This document shows positions 7,646 to 16,511 of a stretch of 64,000 nt of DNA, piece by piece. The notes beneath the pieces were generated by a model that was given only the letters and a program-made list of their open reading frames with translations, did no database searches and was not told the origin of the DNA. The DNA comes from Collimonas silvisoli (GTDB lineage Bacteria; Pseudomonadota; Gammaproteobacteria; Burkholderiales; Burkholderiaceae_D). Position 1 is the first letter of the stretch, and every line of letters begins with the position of its first letter. The translations under genes and the position numbers were made by a program. The stretch lies in the NCBI RefSeq assembly GCF_018305005.1, contig NZ_JAGQEG010000005.1, forward strand, positions 26,159-90,158, given 5' to 3'.

Positions 7646-7681
7646 GGGGACGCTCCTTGCCCCTTGGGGCAGTGCGTCCCC
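7646..7681 (+). promoter_or_regulatory. Nested leader hairpin (type L), copy 4
   Basis: Outer stem GGGGACGC (7646-7653) with GCGTCCCC (7674-7681), inner GCCC (7659-7662) with GGGC (7667-7670). It is followed by TTTCATCTAGGA, a degenerate form of the TTTTCATCTGGAG found in the other copies. Confidence 0.65.
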
Positions 7682-7704
7682 GCGCTTTCATCTAGGACAA
7701 CACC

Positions 7705-8358
7705 ATGCCCCTCTCATCCACCACCACCACCACGCTATATCGCATCGACGAGTGCCCGGACCTCATGGCCGACGCTTACATCGGCGACGAGCAAGGCAAC
7801 CTGGTCTTTCTCTCCGCCTGGGCGCGCGACACCGCAGTCCAGGAATTCCTCGCCCGCTTGACCCTGGGTCGGAACGAACAGGGACTGGACCAGCTCCATC
7901 TGATCAGCGAACAAGGCGGCTCGATTCCGGTGTTCGTCGGCCACGCCGATCAACTGGAAAAGAAGTCGACCCGCGCCTTCCGGCGCACCCTGTTCGGCTC
8001 CATCGTCCATCTCTGGCTCTACGACCAACGCTGCGTGCGGCCCGACAAGGCCAACGCCAGCGCGCTTGCCTTGCTTCCCCGGGATTCGTCGCACCGCATC
8101 GACCGATTGTGGCGGCTCACCCGGGACACCTGTCCGCTCCCGCTGCTCGATCACTGGCGGGACGTGGTGCTGGAACTGCTGCAGTCCCGGGCCATGCTCA
8201 ACCGGCTACCCGTGGCCCTCGGTCCCCTCGAAGGTCACCGTCTGGCGCTCGACGTGCCGGCACTGTCCCAAGCCCTGGGCGAGTTGATCCGCAGCGGCAG
8301 GCTTAGCACCACACCGTGCGAGCCCGTCATCCCCGCACCACAACTGCAAGTGGCCTGA
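7705..8358 (+). CDS. ICE-conserved hypothetical protein, 217 aa
   Basis: A 217-residue soluble protein starting MPLSSTTTTTLYRIDECPDL. The first half is strand-rich (VFLSAWARDTAVQEFLARLT, SIPVFVGHADQLEKKSTRAF); the second half is helical (LDHWRDVVLELLQSRAMLNR). I do not recognise a domain. It opens a unit with the DUF6094-like methyltransferase gene 62 bases downstream and is led by both the radC-type RNA and a type L hairpin. ATG at 7705 is chosen because the leader structures end just before it; the ribosome binding site (TAGGACAACACC) is modest. Confidence 0.7.
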   Translation: MPLSSTTTTTLYRIDECPDLMADAYIGDEQGNLVFLSAWARDTAVQEFLARLTLGRNEQGLDQLHLISEQGGSIPVFVGHADQLEKKSTRAFRRTLFGSIVHLWLYDQRCVRPDKANASALALLPRDSSHRIDRLWRLTRDTCPLPLLDHWRDVVLELLQSRAMLNRLPVALGPLEGHRLALDVPALSQALGELIRSGRLSTTPCEPVIPAPQLQVA

Positions 8359-8420
8359 GCCACGCCCCGTCGGGACGCACGTCGCACACCGGCACCTTCA
8401 TCCTCGACCTGGAGAATTTC

Positions 8421-9530
8421 ATGGCTCTCATGTTCCCTCGTATCGCACGCAACTTCGCCAAGGCCGGCTACTACCCGACCGACGAAGCAACGCTCGAACG
8501 CACACTCCATGCGCTGGCGCCTGCCGCTGGGCCGCTGAGCATCATCGACCCCTGTGCCGGCGAAGGCGTTGCCATCGCCGAAGCCGCTCACGCCCTCGGG
8601 CGCGAGCAGGTACGGGCTTACGCCGTGGAGTACGACGCCTCGCGCGCCGAGCATGCCCGGCATCTGGTGGACCGCTGTATTCATGGCGACCTGATGGACA
8701 CCATCATCAGTCGCCAGGTCTTCGGTCTGATGTGGCTCAACCCGCCCTACGGCGACCTCGCCAAGGATGCCAATGGCAATCTCGGCTACCAGGGTCAAGG
8801 CAGGGCCAGGCTCGAAAAGCTGTTCTATCAACGCTGCTTGCCGTTGCTGCAGTACGACGGCCTGCTGGTATTCATCGTGCCGTATTCGGTGCTCGATGCC
8901 GAGCTCGTCGGCTGGCTGACCCGTCACTTTACCGACCTGCGCATCTACCGAGCGGTGGAGACGCAGTTCAAGCAAGTGGTGATCTACGGCCGGCGCACGC
9001 GCCAGCGCGACCAGTCCACGGACGCATCCAGAGCCGTACGCGAGCGGCTGCTGCAGATTGGCCAAGGCGTGATCGAAGCTGAGGAACTGCCCATCGAGTG
9101 GCCGTTCCAGCCGTACGTTGTCCCCGTGAGCCCGTCGGAACCGGAGCACTTCTATCGAGTGACCATGGAACCCGGGCAGTTCGCCGACGAAGTTCAGCGA
9201 CTGCAAGGCCTTTGGCCCTCGATGGACACCTATCTGGGCGCATCACAGCAGTCGCTGCGACCGCCGGCGCGTGCCTTGTCCCACTGGCATCTGGCTTTGG
9301 CGCTGGCCGCGGGGGCGATCTCCGGAGTGGTTCAGTCCAAGACCGGACGTGTACTCGTGGTCAAGGGCGACACCCACAAGGAAAAGTCGCTCACCCGCGA
9401 ATACACCGAACGCGACGACGGCTCCATCGCCGAAACACGCATCCTCACCGACCGCTTCGTCCCCGTGATCCGGGCCTGGGATATGACTCCCGGTTCCGTG
9501 ACCCATGGGCAGGTGCTGACGATCCGGTAA
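8421..9530 (+). CDS. DUF6094-like class I SAM-dependent methyltransferase
   Basis: A 369-residue protein with a Rossmann methyltransferase core: SAM motif IIDPCAGEGVAIAEAA near residues 40-55, acidic strand end AYAVEYD, and the catalytic-type NPPYGDLAKD near 110. The NPPY tetrad points to amino methylation of adenine in DNA or of a similar target. Such large ICE methyltransferases are annotated as DUF6094 proteins. The C-terminal third (DTHKEKSLTREYTERDDGS and so on) is a separate module of unknown role. ATG at 8421 follows TGGAGAATTTC. It may act as an antirestriction or maintenance enzyme; no target can be inferred. Confidence 0.8.
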   Translation: MALMFPRIARNFAKAGYYPTDEATLERTLHALAPAAGPLSIIDPCAGEGVAIAEAAHALGREQVRAYAVEYDASRAEHARHLVDRCIHGDLMDTIISRQVFGLMWLNPPYGDLAKDANGNLGYQGQGRARLEKLFYQRCLPLLQYDGLLVFIVPYSVLDAELVGWLTRHFTDLRIYRAVETQFKQVVIYGRRTRQRDQSTDASRAVRERLLQIGQGVIEAEELPIEWPFQPYVVPVSPSEPEHFYRVTMEPGQFADEVQRLQGLWPSMDTYLGASQQSLRPPARALSHWHLALALAAGAISGVVQSKTGRVLVVKGDTHKEKSLTREYTERDDGSIAETRILTDRFVPVIRAWDMTPGSVTHGQVLTIR

Positions 9531-9619
9531 CCGGATGTCCTCCCCCCCGTTTTCAACCGCAACACACTGCCGCCCAACCCGGTGGCACACCCATTAATCG
9601 ACACCCTCAGGAGGTCACC

Positions 9620-9940
9620 ATGTTCATCCGCTTTCATTCCGCTTCACGGAAAGTAACGTCGCTCCCACTCTTCTGCTTCAGCACGCTTCATGTGAGTGAG
9701 AAAGTCCGCTGGCTTGGCAACAATGGCCTGATCGATCCTATCGAATTTCTTCGCCGTCATATGCGTGGCGACTGGGGTGACGTCGATAGCGACACGCGTC
9801 TGAGCAACGACGCTTCGCTTGCGATTGATGGACCACTCACCTCGCGCTATGCGGTGAATCGCCAGCTCCACTTACTAATCGAAACCAGCGAGGAAGGCAT
9901 CACCAACATCTTTTTGGAGGGAGAAACCGCCAAACCGTGA
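9620..9940 (+). CDS. GDWGD-family small ICE protein, paralogue 1 of 3
   Basis: A 106-residue protein with the core FLRRHMRGDWGDVDSDTRLSNDASL, shared in pattern with the next two genes, followed by a Y and a C-terminal strand pair. The ATG at 9620 has an ideal CAGGAGGT site. The N-terminal 35 residues differ from the other two copies. The C-terminus lacks the EWDRSVTTLLLP-type ending of paralogue 3, so it has diverged most. Function unknown; the family recurs as plasmid-related proteins on mobile elements, as far as I recall. Confidence 0.75.
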   Translation: MFIRFHSASRKVTSLPLFCFSTLHVSEKVRWLGNNGLIDPIEFLRRHMRGDWGDVDSDTRLSNDASLAIDGPLTSRYAVNRQLHLLIETSEEGITNIFLEGETAKP

Positions 9941-9968
9941 TGTCCCGATAGGGCATCCCTACCCCAGC

Positions 9969-9996
9969 GGGCCCAGCGCCCTTGGGGCGACGGCCC
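9969..9996 (+). promoter_or_regulatory. Nested leader hairpin (type L), copy 5
   Basis: Outer stem GGGCC (9969-9973) with GGCCC (9992-9996), inner CGCCC (9977-9981) with GGGCG (9985-9989), followed by TTCTCTATCCAGGAG before the start at 10019. Confidence 0.6.
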
Positions 9997-10018
9997 CTTC
10001 TCTATCCAGGAGACATCC

Positions 10019-10321
10019 ATGGCAAGTCCAACCACGTTGTTCCCGATCGGTGCATTGATCTTCAGTCCTGACGTTGAGCGTCTCATGCGTGAAGGGCGGC
10101 TCGACCCGATGCCGTTTTTCCACCGCCACGTTCGTGGCGATTGGGGTGACGTCGACGACGTCCTCTGGCAGGCGAACAATGCGGCCCAGAAGACCGGGGA
10201 GCAGCTTGAGTCCCTGTACATCGTCACTCGCGATATCTGCCTGAGCGTGTTCACGCTGGCCGACCGCAGCGCGACGCACATCACGTTGGCGTTCGAGGCC
10301 CGAACGCGAGTACCACGATAG
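10019..10321 (+). CDS. GDWGD-family small ICE protein, paralogue 2 of 3
   Basis: A 100-residue protein. The core FFHRHVRGDWGDVDDVLWQAN is the same element as in paralogues 1 and 3: a basic HR-x-H, then GDWGD, then an asparagine. The following part (SLYIVTRDICLSVFTLADRS) corresponds to the region where paralogue 3 has a WIITEWDRS string. ATG at 10019 follows CCAGGAGACATCC. Its own type L leader sits between it and the preceding gene. Confidence 0.75.
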   Translation: MASPTTLFPIGALIFSPDVERLMREGRLDPMPFFHRHVRGDWGDVDDVLWQANNAAQKTGEQLESLYIVTRDICLSVFTLADRSATHITLAFEARTRVPR

Positions 10322-10366
10322 TCCCATCGACGGGCCCAACGTGCCTGTCATCGCTTTTCACCCACC

Positions 10367-10401
10367 GGGGTCCAGTCGCCCCGATGGGGTGCCGTGGCCC
10401 C
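10367..10401 (+). promoter_or_regulatory. Nested leader hairpin (type L), copy 6
   Basis: Outer GGGGTC (10367-10372) with GGCCCC (10396-10401, one GU), inner CGCCCC (10377-10382) with GGGGTG (10386-10391). Followed by TCTTTTCTATGAGG before the start at 10423. Confidence 0.6.
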
Positions 10402-10422
10402 TCTTTTCTATGAGGCATCTCC

Positions 10423-10734
10423 ATGGCACACCAAGCACTGTTCATCAGCACAATACCCAACGTGCGTTTTTCACCCGGTCAAATCGTAGTGACTCAAGGT
10501 GTCGATTCGCTGATTCAACAAGGTCGCTTCAATCCCAATGACCTCCTGCGTCGCCACCTTGATGGCGACTGGGGAGACTTGGACGACAACGACCGCCAGC
10601 AGAACGACGCCGCGCTGTTGTCTGGCGACGATCGGCTGTTTTCCTCCTACCAAGTCGCACCTGACCTGAAGATCTGGATCATCACGGAATGGGACCGCAG
10701 CGTGACCACGCTGCTGCTGCCGTCCGAATACTGA
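10423..10734 (+). CDS. GDWGD-family small ICE protein, paralogue 3 of 3
   Basis: A 103-residue protein and the most complete copy: LLRRHLDGDWGDLDDNDRQQ, then NDAALLSGDDRLFSSYQV, then KIWIITEWDRSVTTLLLPSE at the end. The balance of conserved acidic residues, tryptophans and a closing beta hairpin suggests a single compact domain. ATG at 10423 follows ATGAGGCATCTCC. It is followed by its own leader and then the helicase gene, so the three paralogues plus helicase probably form one transcript with an RNA hairpin in front of most genes. Confidence 0.75.
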   Translation: MAHQALFISTIPNVRFSPGQIVVTQGVDSLIQQGRFNPNDLLRRHLDGDWGDLDDNDRQQNDAALLSGDDRLFSSYQVAPDLKIWIITEWDRSVTTLLLPSEY

Positions 10735-10758
10735 TCCTTCGCCGTCATCCCAACCCCA

Positions 10759-10797
10759 GGGGCATCTCACTGCCCCTCGGGGGCTGGTGTATGCCCC
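10759..10797 (+). promoter_or_regulatory. Nested leader hairpin (type L), copy 7
   Basis: Outer GGGGCAT (10759-10765) with ATGCCCC (10791-10797), inner GCCCC (10772-10776) with GGGGC (10780-10784), then TTCATCTGGAG before the helicase start. This is the clearest copy. Confidence 0.65.
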
Positions 10798-10817
10798 ACT
10801 TCATCTGGAGCATCACT

Positions 10818-13103
10818 ATGACCCTCGATCTCACAACCTTGCCCGCTGAACTCGACGAGGCATCGCAACAAGGCGATCTGCTCGAAGCCGAAGCTTCCCC
10901 TTTGAACATCAGCCTCAACGACTTCGTCGGTGAGTTCGGCGACGACCTGCTCGAATCTCTCAATCGAGCCAATCCACCGGTCTACACCGGCCAAGCGAAA
11001 GCCCACCGGCAAGTCATACTCGCTGGCCTCAAGCGCCAACTGTTCCCCGCCCAGGCCGACGTCGTCCACGCGGTAACCGAGCTGCTGCTCGATCGCAACG
11101 AGCGTGCTGCCGTCATCAACGCCGAGATGGGCACGGGCAAGACGATCATGGCCATCGCCACCGCGGTGGTCATGCGAGCCGAAGGCTATCGCCGTTCCCT
11201 GGTCCTGTCGCCGCCGCACCTGGTCTATAAGTGGCGCCGAGAAATCCTCTCGACCGTCCCCGGCGCCAAGGTATGGGTCTTGAACGGTCCCGATACGCTG
11301 GTGAAGCTGCTCAAGCTGCGCGAGCAACTGGGCGTGCAAGCCGATGGCCAGGAGTTTTTCGTGATGGGGCGCGTGCGCATGCGCATGGGTTTCCACTGGC
11401 GTCCTGCATTTGTGCGTCTTCGATCGCGCAGCGGTTACTTTGGCGGTTGTCCGCACTGCGGCCAGGTGATCCTCGATACGGACGGTGAGCCGATTTCAGC
11501 GGTTGAACTCGAGGCCGAGGAAACCCGTCGCAAGTGTAGCCAGTGCAACAGCGCCCTGTGGACGTTGATGCGTCCCAGAAGCCTGTCGGGTACAGATCGA
11601 TCGTCCGCAGTGCTCAAAGCGTTGAAGCGTATTCCCACCATCGGCGAAGCTACCGCGCAGAAGCTGATGAAGAAGTTCGGCGACGGCTTCCTAGCCTCGA
11701 TGCTCGGCGACAACCTGTTCGAGTTCATCAACCTGATGGATGCAAACGGCGAGCTGGTCTTCTCCGATCGTCAGGCCCAGCGCATGGAACGGGCTATGGC
11801 GAACATGGAGTTCGGCTTCGGCGAAGGCGGCTATCAACCGACGGAGTTCGTCAAACGCTATCTGCCACAGGGCTTCTTCGATCTGCTCATCGTCGACGAG
11901 GGGCACGAGTACAAAAGCCCCGGCTCGGCGCAGGGACAGGCCATGGGCGTGCTTGCCGCCAAGGTTCGCAAATCCCTGGTGCTCACCGGCACGCTGATGG
12001 GCGGCTACGCGGATGATCTGTTTGCGTTGCTGTTCCGTACCCTGCCCGGCCGCATGATCGAAGATGGCTACCGGCCGTCCAAGAGCGGCAGCCTAGCCTC
12101 GGCAGGGATGGCTTTCATGCGCGATCACGGCGTCCTGAAGGATATCTACAGCGAAAGCACGGGCAACGCTCACAAGACCGCCAAAGGCAACAAGATCACC
12201 GTGCGCACCGTCAAGGCGCCGGGTTTTGGTCCCAAGGGCATCATGCGTTGCGTGTTGCCGTTCACTGTGTTCCTCAAGCTGCGCGATATCGGCGGCAATG
12301 TGTTGCCCTCGTATGACGAGGAGTTCCGCGAAGTCGCCATGGAGACCGAGCAAGCCGCAGCCTATCGCGCCTTGTCCGGCACCCTGACCACGGCGCTCAA
12401 GGAGGCTCTGAGAAAGCGGGATACGACGCTACTGGGTGTGGTCCTCAACGTGCTGCTGGCCTGGGCCGATTGCTGCTTCCGGGCGGAGTCGGTAAGCCAT
12501 CCACGCACGCGCCAACTCCTGGCGTTCACGCCAGCTCAGTTCCACGAGCGTGCCGTGATGCCCAAGGAGCGCGAACTGATCGACATCTGCCGTGAAGAAA
12601 AGGCAGCCGGCCGCAAGACCCTCGTCTACAGCGTCTACACCGGAACGCGCGATACCACCTCGCGGTTGAAGGTGCTGCTCGAGCAGGAAGGCTTCAAGGT
12701 AGCGGTGCTGCGCGCAAGCGTGGATCCGTCTCGCCGTGAAGACTGGGTAGCCGAGCAGGTGGATCGCGGCGTGGATGTGGTGATCACCAACCCTGAGCTG
12801 GTCAAAACCGGCCTGGATCTGTTGGAGTTCCCCACCATCGTGTTCATGCAGTCAGGCTACAACGTCTACACCCTTCAGCAAGCTGCCCGCCGTTCGTGGC
12901 GCATCGGCCAAACGCAGCCGGTGCGTGTGATCTTCCTCGGCTACACGGCAACATCGCAGATGGACTGTCTGAAGCTGATGGCCAAGAAAATCATGGTGTC
13001 GCAGAGCACGTCGGGGGACATTCCCGATTCCGGGCTCGACGTGCTGAATCAGGGCGGCGATTCAGTTGAAGTGGCTCTGGCCAGGCAACTGGTCGCAGCG
13101 TGA
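10818..13103 (+). CDS. Large SNF2/DEAD-like helicase of the ICE maintenance region
   Basis: A 761-residue superfamily 2 ATPase. Walker A is MGTGKT at residues 104-109; the DEAH-equivalent is VDEGHEYKSP near 360; the C-terminal helicase lobe ends with TLQQAARRSWRIGQTQPVRV, the motif VI typical of SNF2 enzymes. Between the lobes lies a zinc-binding insert (CPHCGQ and CSQCN near 215-240) and a helix-hairpin-like segment. Such proteins are carried by PFGI-1 and clc-type elements and are thought to remodel protein-DNA complexes; the exact role is unknown. The ATG at 10818 follows TCTGGAG and excludes 43 upstream residues encoded by the leader. A terminator follows. Confidence 0.9.
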   Translation: MTLDLTTLPAELDEASQQGDLLEAEASPLNISLNDFVGEFGDDLLESLNRANPPVYTGQAKAHRQVILAGLKRQLFPAQADVVHAVTELLLDRNERAAVINAEMGTGKTIMAIATAVVMRAEGYRRSLVLSPPHLVYKWRREILSTVPGAKVWVLNGPDTLVKLLKLREQLGVQADGQEFFVMGRVRMRMGFHWRPAFVRLRSRSGYFGGCPHCGQVILDTDGEPISAVELEAEETRRKCSQCNSALWTLMRPRSLSGTDRSSAVLKALKRIPTIGEATAQKLMKKFGDGFLASMLGDNLFEFINLMDANGELVFSDRQAQRMERAMANMEFGFGEGGYQPTEFVKRYLPQGFFDLLIVDEGHEYKSPGSAQGQAMGVLAAKVRKSLVLTGTLMGGYADDLFALLFRTLPGRMIEDGYRPSKSGSLASAGMAFMRDHGVLKDIYSESTGNAHKTAKGNKITVRTVKAPGFGPKGIMRCVLPFTVFLKLRDIGGNVLPSYDEEFREVAMETEQAAAYRALSGTLTTALKEALRKRDTTLLGVVLNVLLAWADCCFRAESVSHPRTRQLLAFTPAQFHERAVMPKERELIDICREEKAAGRKTLVYSVYTGTRDTTSRLKVLLEQEGFKVAVLRASVDPSRREDWVAEQVDRGVDVVITNPELVKTGLDLLEFPTIVFMQSGYNVYTLQQAARRSWRIGQTQPVRVIFLGYTATSQMDCLKLMAKKIMVSQSTSGDIPDSGLDVLNQGGDSVEVALARQLVAA

Positions 13104-13140
13104 TCCTCACGCGTGTTCTCCCTCTAGCGAGGGTTTCATA

Positions 13141-13161
13141 GGCCCTTCGGGGCCTTTTTTT
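13141..13161 (+). terminator. Intrinsic terminator closing the helicase unit
   Basis: GGCCC (13141-13145), TTCG loop, GGGCC (13150-13154), then seven T residues. 13162-13425 holds no gene or structure that I can support. Confidence 0.85.
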
Positions 13162-13425
13162 ATTCTTCTTGAATTTTCGGGGAACGCGGGGCGAAGTGTC
13201 GGCGTTCGGCCAGAAGCAGTCGACTAGGCATTCTTCTTGATGGACTGCTTATGGCTTTCTGAGGCACTCGCGACAGATGATCCTGGCGGCCGCTGCGTTC
13301 GTTAACCGGCATTCGATGGGTGGCATCTCAAATGACCGCTGCACACCCAAGACCTAATGCTCGATAGAGTGCCAAGTCTCTTATAGCCAATTTGCGCTAC
13401 CGACGCCGCCGCACAGAGATGGCGC

Positions 13426-14871
13426 TCAATCTGCTTTGGGCGGCGTGGTGTCTATGGCCTCCGCAAAGGTGAAGTGCAAGGGATACGGCTCATTGCGTCT
13501 GAAGTCCGGCGACGACAGGTTTTCCTCAACGGGCCGCGCCGGTCCATACGCCTCAATGTGATCCCCGGTTTCCCACGGGTGCGGGAAGTAGACAAGGGAC
13601 GTCTGCACCGGCTCCTGGCCCATGCCATCTTCCTTGGGCATCGGTAGCGCGATCTGATGAACGTGATTGCCGTACTGAACCATGAACATCAGGTAGGGAC
13701 ACCCCGAGACCGATGCTTTCCTGCGAACCAACATGAAGCTGATCTTGTCGTTGGGTACCGGTCCAGCGATGAACTGGCTGTATAGCATCAGCGGATGAAA
13801 AGGGAGGCTCTCAAAGGTATGCTTCTTCTCCAAGATCCAGTCCTTGAGGTGCTGGCACTTGCTGACCTCGGGTTCAGGCATCACCGCAAGCGCCATCTTC
13901 ACGAAACTTTTGAAGACGCCCATCGGGATGTATGGCGGACGTTCAAGCCGCATTTCGATCCGCTTGGCCTTGTCATCGAACTTGAGACGCGGGTCGCCGT
14001 TGCGCACGGTCAGCTTCAGGTTGCCGTTCTTGACGTCGATCCGAAGATCACTGTCCGAGGTCACGAACGTCGGTACCTTCTTTTTGCCCCGGATGCGGCC
14101 TGTCGAGCGAGCCAGCAACGACCAGTCTCCAAAAGGGGCGTCGACGGCTGAGGCGAAATGAGTGTTGCAGATATCGCACTCGCGACTATCGATCAGCCAC
14201 TTGTTGCCGATCTGCTCGGGGAAGGCGTGCGAGATGTTGTCAAAGGCCACATCCGGGGCGGACTTGCCGCAGTACCTGCAGACCTGCGGTTCGCCAGCGC
14301 CAAGAACGACCTCGGCCGACTTCCGGTCAAAGTTGTCAGCGGCAAGAAGGTCGTAGCGCTGCTCCAGCCACTGGAGTTTGGAAGCGTGCGACTGTGTCAT
14401 CTCGGGTAACGGGCCAGCCTCGGGCTCAGGCCTGAAGTCAAGACGCCCAGCGTCCGGAAAAGCATCCAGGATCGCTGCGCGCTCTTCGTTGGTCTGCGGC
14501 ACTGCGATGACCATGGATACGCGGTGAGCCTTCAGCAGCGCGAGCCGGGCCGCGTCTACGCCAACGAACAGGACCAACCCGACGAAGTTCCCCACCGCTT
14601 GGTCGTCGATTAAATCCAAAGATGGGCCGGAGCCGATGTTCACCGTCTCGCCGGCGGTGAGGCTTTCTACGGTGGCCGGCGTCAGCAGCGCCAAGAGCTG
14701 CGACCTGTGGGACTGCGCTGCGTTCAGGGCCAGCGGCGCCCCTCCTTGCTGGGCGAACCCAATGGCGAAGGCGATGGTTGCTGCGAGCTGCTCTGACTGG
14801 TCGTCCAGCGAGCCGGTCACTATGGTGTTTTGAATCGCGGGCTCCCGCGGATCTTCAGTCGTTTGCATCAT
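13426..14871 (-). CDS. HNH_5-type zinc-finger endonuclease-like protein, 481 aa
   Basis: A 481-residue protein. Residues 198-236 carry CRYCGK, then SHAFPEQIGN (histidine 215), then CDICN, followed by a phenylalanine; this order of CxxC, H/E-rich centre and CxxCN is the HNH_5-like treble-clef seen in many homing and defence nucleases. The first 190 residues form a separate alpha/beta domain without a motif that I know, and the 240 residues after the finger are mixed. The gene faces away from the ICE core operons and lies beside an AbiE pair, which suggests a defence role. A GGGG sequence precedes the double ATG at 14871. The exact catalytic residues of this variant are not certain. Confidence 0.65.
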   Translation of the reverse strand: MMQTTEDPREPAIQNTIVTGSLDDQSEQLAATIAFAIGFAQQGGAPLALNAAQSHRSQLLALLTPATVESLTAGETVNIGSGPSLDLIDDQAVGNFVGLVLFVGVDAARLALLKAHRVSMVIAVPQTNEERAAILDAFPDAGRLDFRPEPEAGPLPEMTQSHASKLQWLEQRYDLLAADNFDRKSAEVVLGAGEPQVCRYCGKSAPDVAFDNISHAFPEQIGNKWLIDSRECDICNTHFASAVDAPFGDWSLLARSTGRIRGKKKVPTFVTSDSDLRIDVKNGNLKLTVRNGDPRLKFDDKAKRIEMRLERPPYIPMGVFKSFVKMALAVMPEPEVSKCQHLKDWILEKKHTFESLPFHPLMLYSQFIAGPVPNDKISFMLVRRKASVSGCPYLMFMVQYGNHVHQIALPMPKEDGMGQEPVQTSLVYFPHPWETGDHIEAYGPARPVEENLSSPDFRRNEPYPLHFTFAEAIDTTPPKAD

Positions 14872-15019
14872 GTGATTTACCCCTATAGATTAATTCTGCT
14901 ATCAAACTCTGCAGCTGCCAGGACTGAGATTCATAGACCGCCTGACGGCGTGTCGCGTATCCAATAGTCATGGCACATGTTTCGCGTATATCGCTCGATG
15001 CTATGAGCAGCTTCGTTGA

Positions 15020-15613
15020 TCAAGCGCTCTTGCGCGTGAGCTTGTCGAACTCGCGCTTCATCGCCGCCCACTTCCAGCGCTCGTCGTCAACGTGGTAAGA
15101 CAGCAAGGGAATGAGATCTCGCCGCGCCTCTGGCCAGAGCAGACGACCGTCTTCCAGGCGATCCATATCGCTCTTCCGAATCACCCAGCCGACGATCTTG
15201 GCGTCCTTCGCACGGAGAATTTTGATGACGCCTTCCATATTTTGATACCCGCCGCCGGTCCCCTCCAGCGCGAGCCTTCCCCGGCTAAATACAAACCACT
15301 CGCCCGTTGTCTTGGACTCCAGCACATAGCCGGGCAAGTTGTACGCCGTACTGGGCTGGTCCTCCACCAACAGGTGCACCACCGGCTGTTCGACGTAGGT
15401 CAGCAAACGCTCGATGTCGTAACGGGCATCAAAGCTCTCGAAGCGGCGCGGCATAGCAGGTGAGTCGACCTCATCATCCGCCTCCGACGCCCTCTCATCC
15501 CGATCCACATTCGGCGGCTCGGCAGCATTCTTCGCACCGAAAAGGTAGGCATCCACGCGGTTGCCAAGGACGTTCTGGAATACATTCCAGAACAAGCTGC
15601 TGATCGGGTCCAC
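15020..15613 (-). CDS. Hypothetical protein, 197 aa, in the accessory island
   Basis: A 197-residue soluble protein. It begins with a short amphipathic segment (MDPISSLFWNVFQNVLGNR), then an acidic linker, then an alpha/beta domain with GYVLESKTTGEWFVFSRGRL and a helical end (KWAAMKREFDKLTRKSA). No known domain is evident. It lies 40 bases downstream of the AbiEii toxin gene on the same strand, so it could be a third gene of that transcript. Whether it belongs to the HNH gene or the AbiE pair cannot be told from sequence. Confidence 0.65.
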   Translation of the reverse strand: MDPISSLFWNVFQNVLGNRVDAYLFGAKNAAEPPNVDRDERASEADDEVDSPAMPRRFESFDARYDIERLLTYVEQPVVHLLVEDQPSTAYNLPGYVLESKTTGEWFVFSRGRLALEGTGGGYQNMEGVIKILRAKDAKIVGWVIRKSDMDRLEDGRLLWPEARRDLIPLLSYHVDDERWKWAAMKREFDKLTRKSA

Positions 15614-15653
15614 TCATCCCCCCACAAGTGATATTGAATCCTTCGTTGATGCC

Positions 15654-16511
15654 TCAGGGCGCCAGATGCGTGAAGTAAGCCTCCTGCACGACAGCGGCGG
15701 CCCGATCAACGTCAAACTTGGGCAAGCCGGGCCGGAGCAAGGTGTCCATGTCCTTACGAAACGATGCTTTGCGCAGGCGCGCAGCCAGGTGATCATTGGC
15801 TTCGTTCGCACTGAATTGTGTGCCCTCGTTGTCCAGATACCAGGTGAACGCTTCCATCGCCTTGCGTCCGTCGACCCGGTATGGCGTGCTGCCGGCCTCG
15901 CTGAGTTGCCATGCATGGGCGAGGTCAAAGAGATCGCGGCCCTGCTCGCGCTGCATGAGCGCACGCGTCTTGGTCCCCATCATCTCGTTGATATCGTACG
16001 AACGCGCAACGACCTCCACTCGCTCGCCGTCATCGTCCAGCGTCGCCATGGTGACGTCGACCAGCGGAAACAGCGAAGCGTTCTCGTTGAGATTGACCTC
16101 CACCTTGATGGTCTCCTCGCGCTGCAGACCCAGCGGGACGAACTTGTAGGAGACGCGCAGAATCCGCGAGGGCCGGACGGCGTTGCGCAACGCCAGCCAG
16201 GCATTGGCGATCAGCGGCTCCGTCGGACGCCCAAGAATGGGCGACAGGATGCGGCGCAGATGCTGCTCAAGCTGGTTCCCGTCCATGGGCTTGATCAGCA
16301 CCAGGTCGATGTCTTCGGAGTAACGCGCGGCGGGGGCCAAGTGGGCTTTGTGTAATACCGTGCCACCGCGCATGGCCAGATGCTCGCGCAACAGATCGTC
16401 GTTGAAGATGGCAGCGACGCCACGAGACAAGCGCAGATCCTGCTCGACCTGGCTGCGCCGCGGCCACGGCGCGTCCATCTGCCAGGCTGTCAAATGGTGC
16501 TGCTGCATCAT
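15654..16511 (-). CDS. abiEii: AbiEii/AbiGii-family nucleotidyltransferase toxin
   Basis: A 285-residue member of the AbiEii (DUF1814) family. The nucleotidyltransferase signature is RGGTVLHKAH at 48-57 with the metal-binding ARYSEDIDLVL (D67, D69); later KVEVN and the KTRALMQREQGRDLFDL segment match the family motif with lysine and RDL. The toxin is reported in the literature to modify tRNA 3' ends and arrest growth, giving phage abortive infection. Its start overlaps the end of the antitoxin gene by 4 bases (ATGA), the classical layout of the type IV toxin-antitoxin pair. The 197-residue gene follows closely. Confidence 0.9.
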   Translation of the reverse strand: MMQQHHLTAWQMDAPWPRRSQVEQDLRLSRGVAAIFNDDLLREHLAMRGGTVLHKAHLAPAARYSEDIDLVLIKPMDGNQLEQHLRRILSPILGRPTEPLIANAWLALRNAVRPSRILRVSYKFVPLGLQREETIKVEVNLNENASLFPLVDVTMATLDDDGERVEVVARSYDINEMMGTKTRALMQREQGRDLFDLAHAWQLSEAGSTPYRVDGRKAMEAFTWYLDNEGTQFSANEANDHLAARLRKASFRKDMDTLLRPGLPKFDVDRAAAVVQEAYFTHLAP

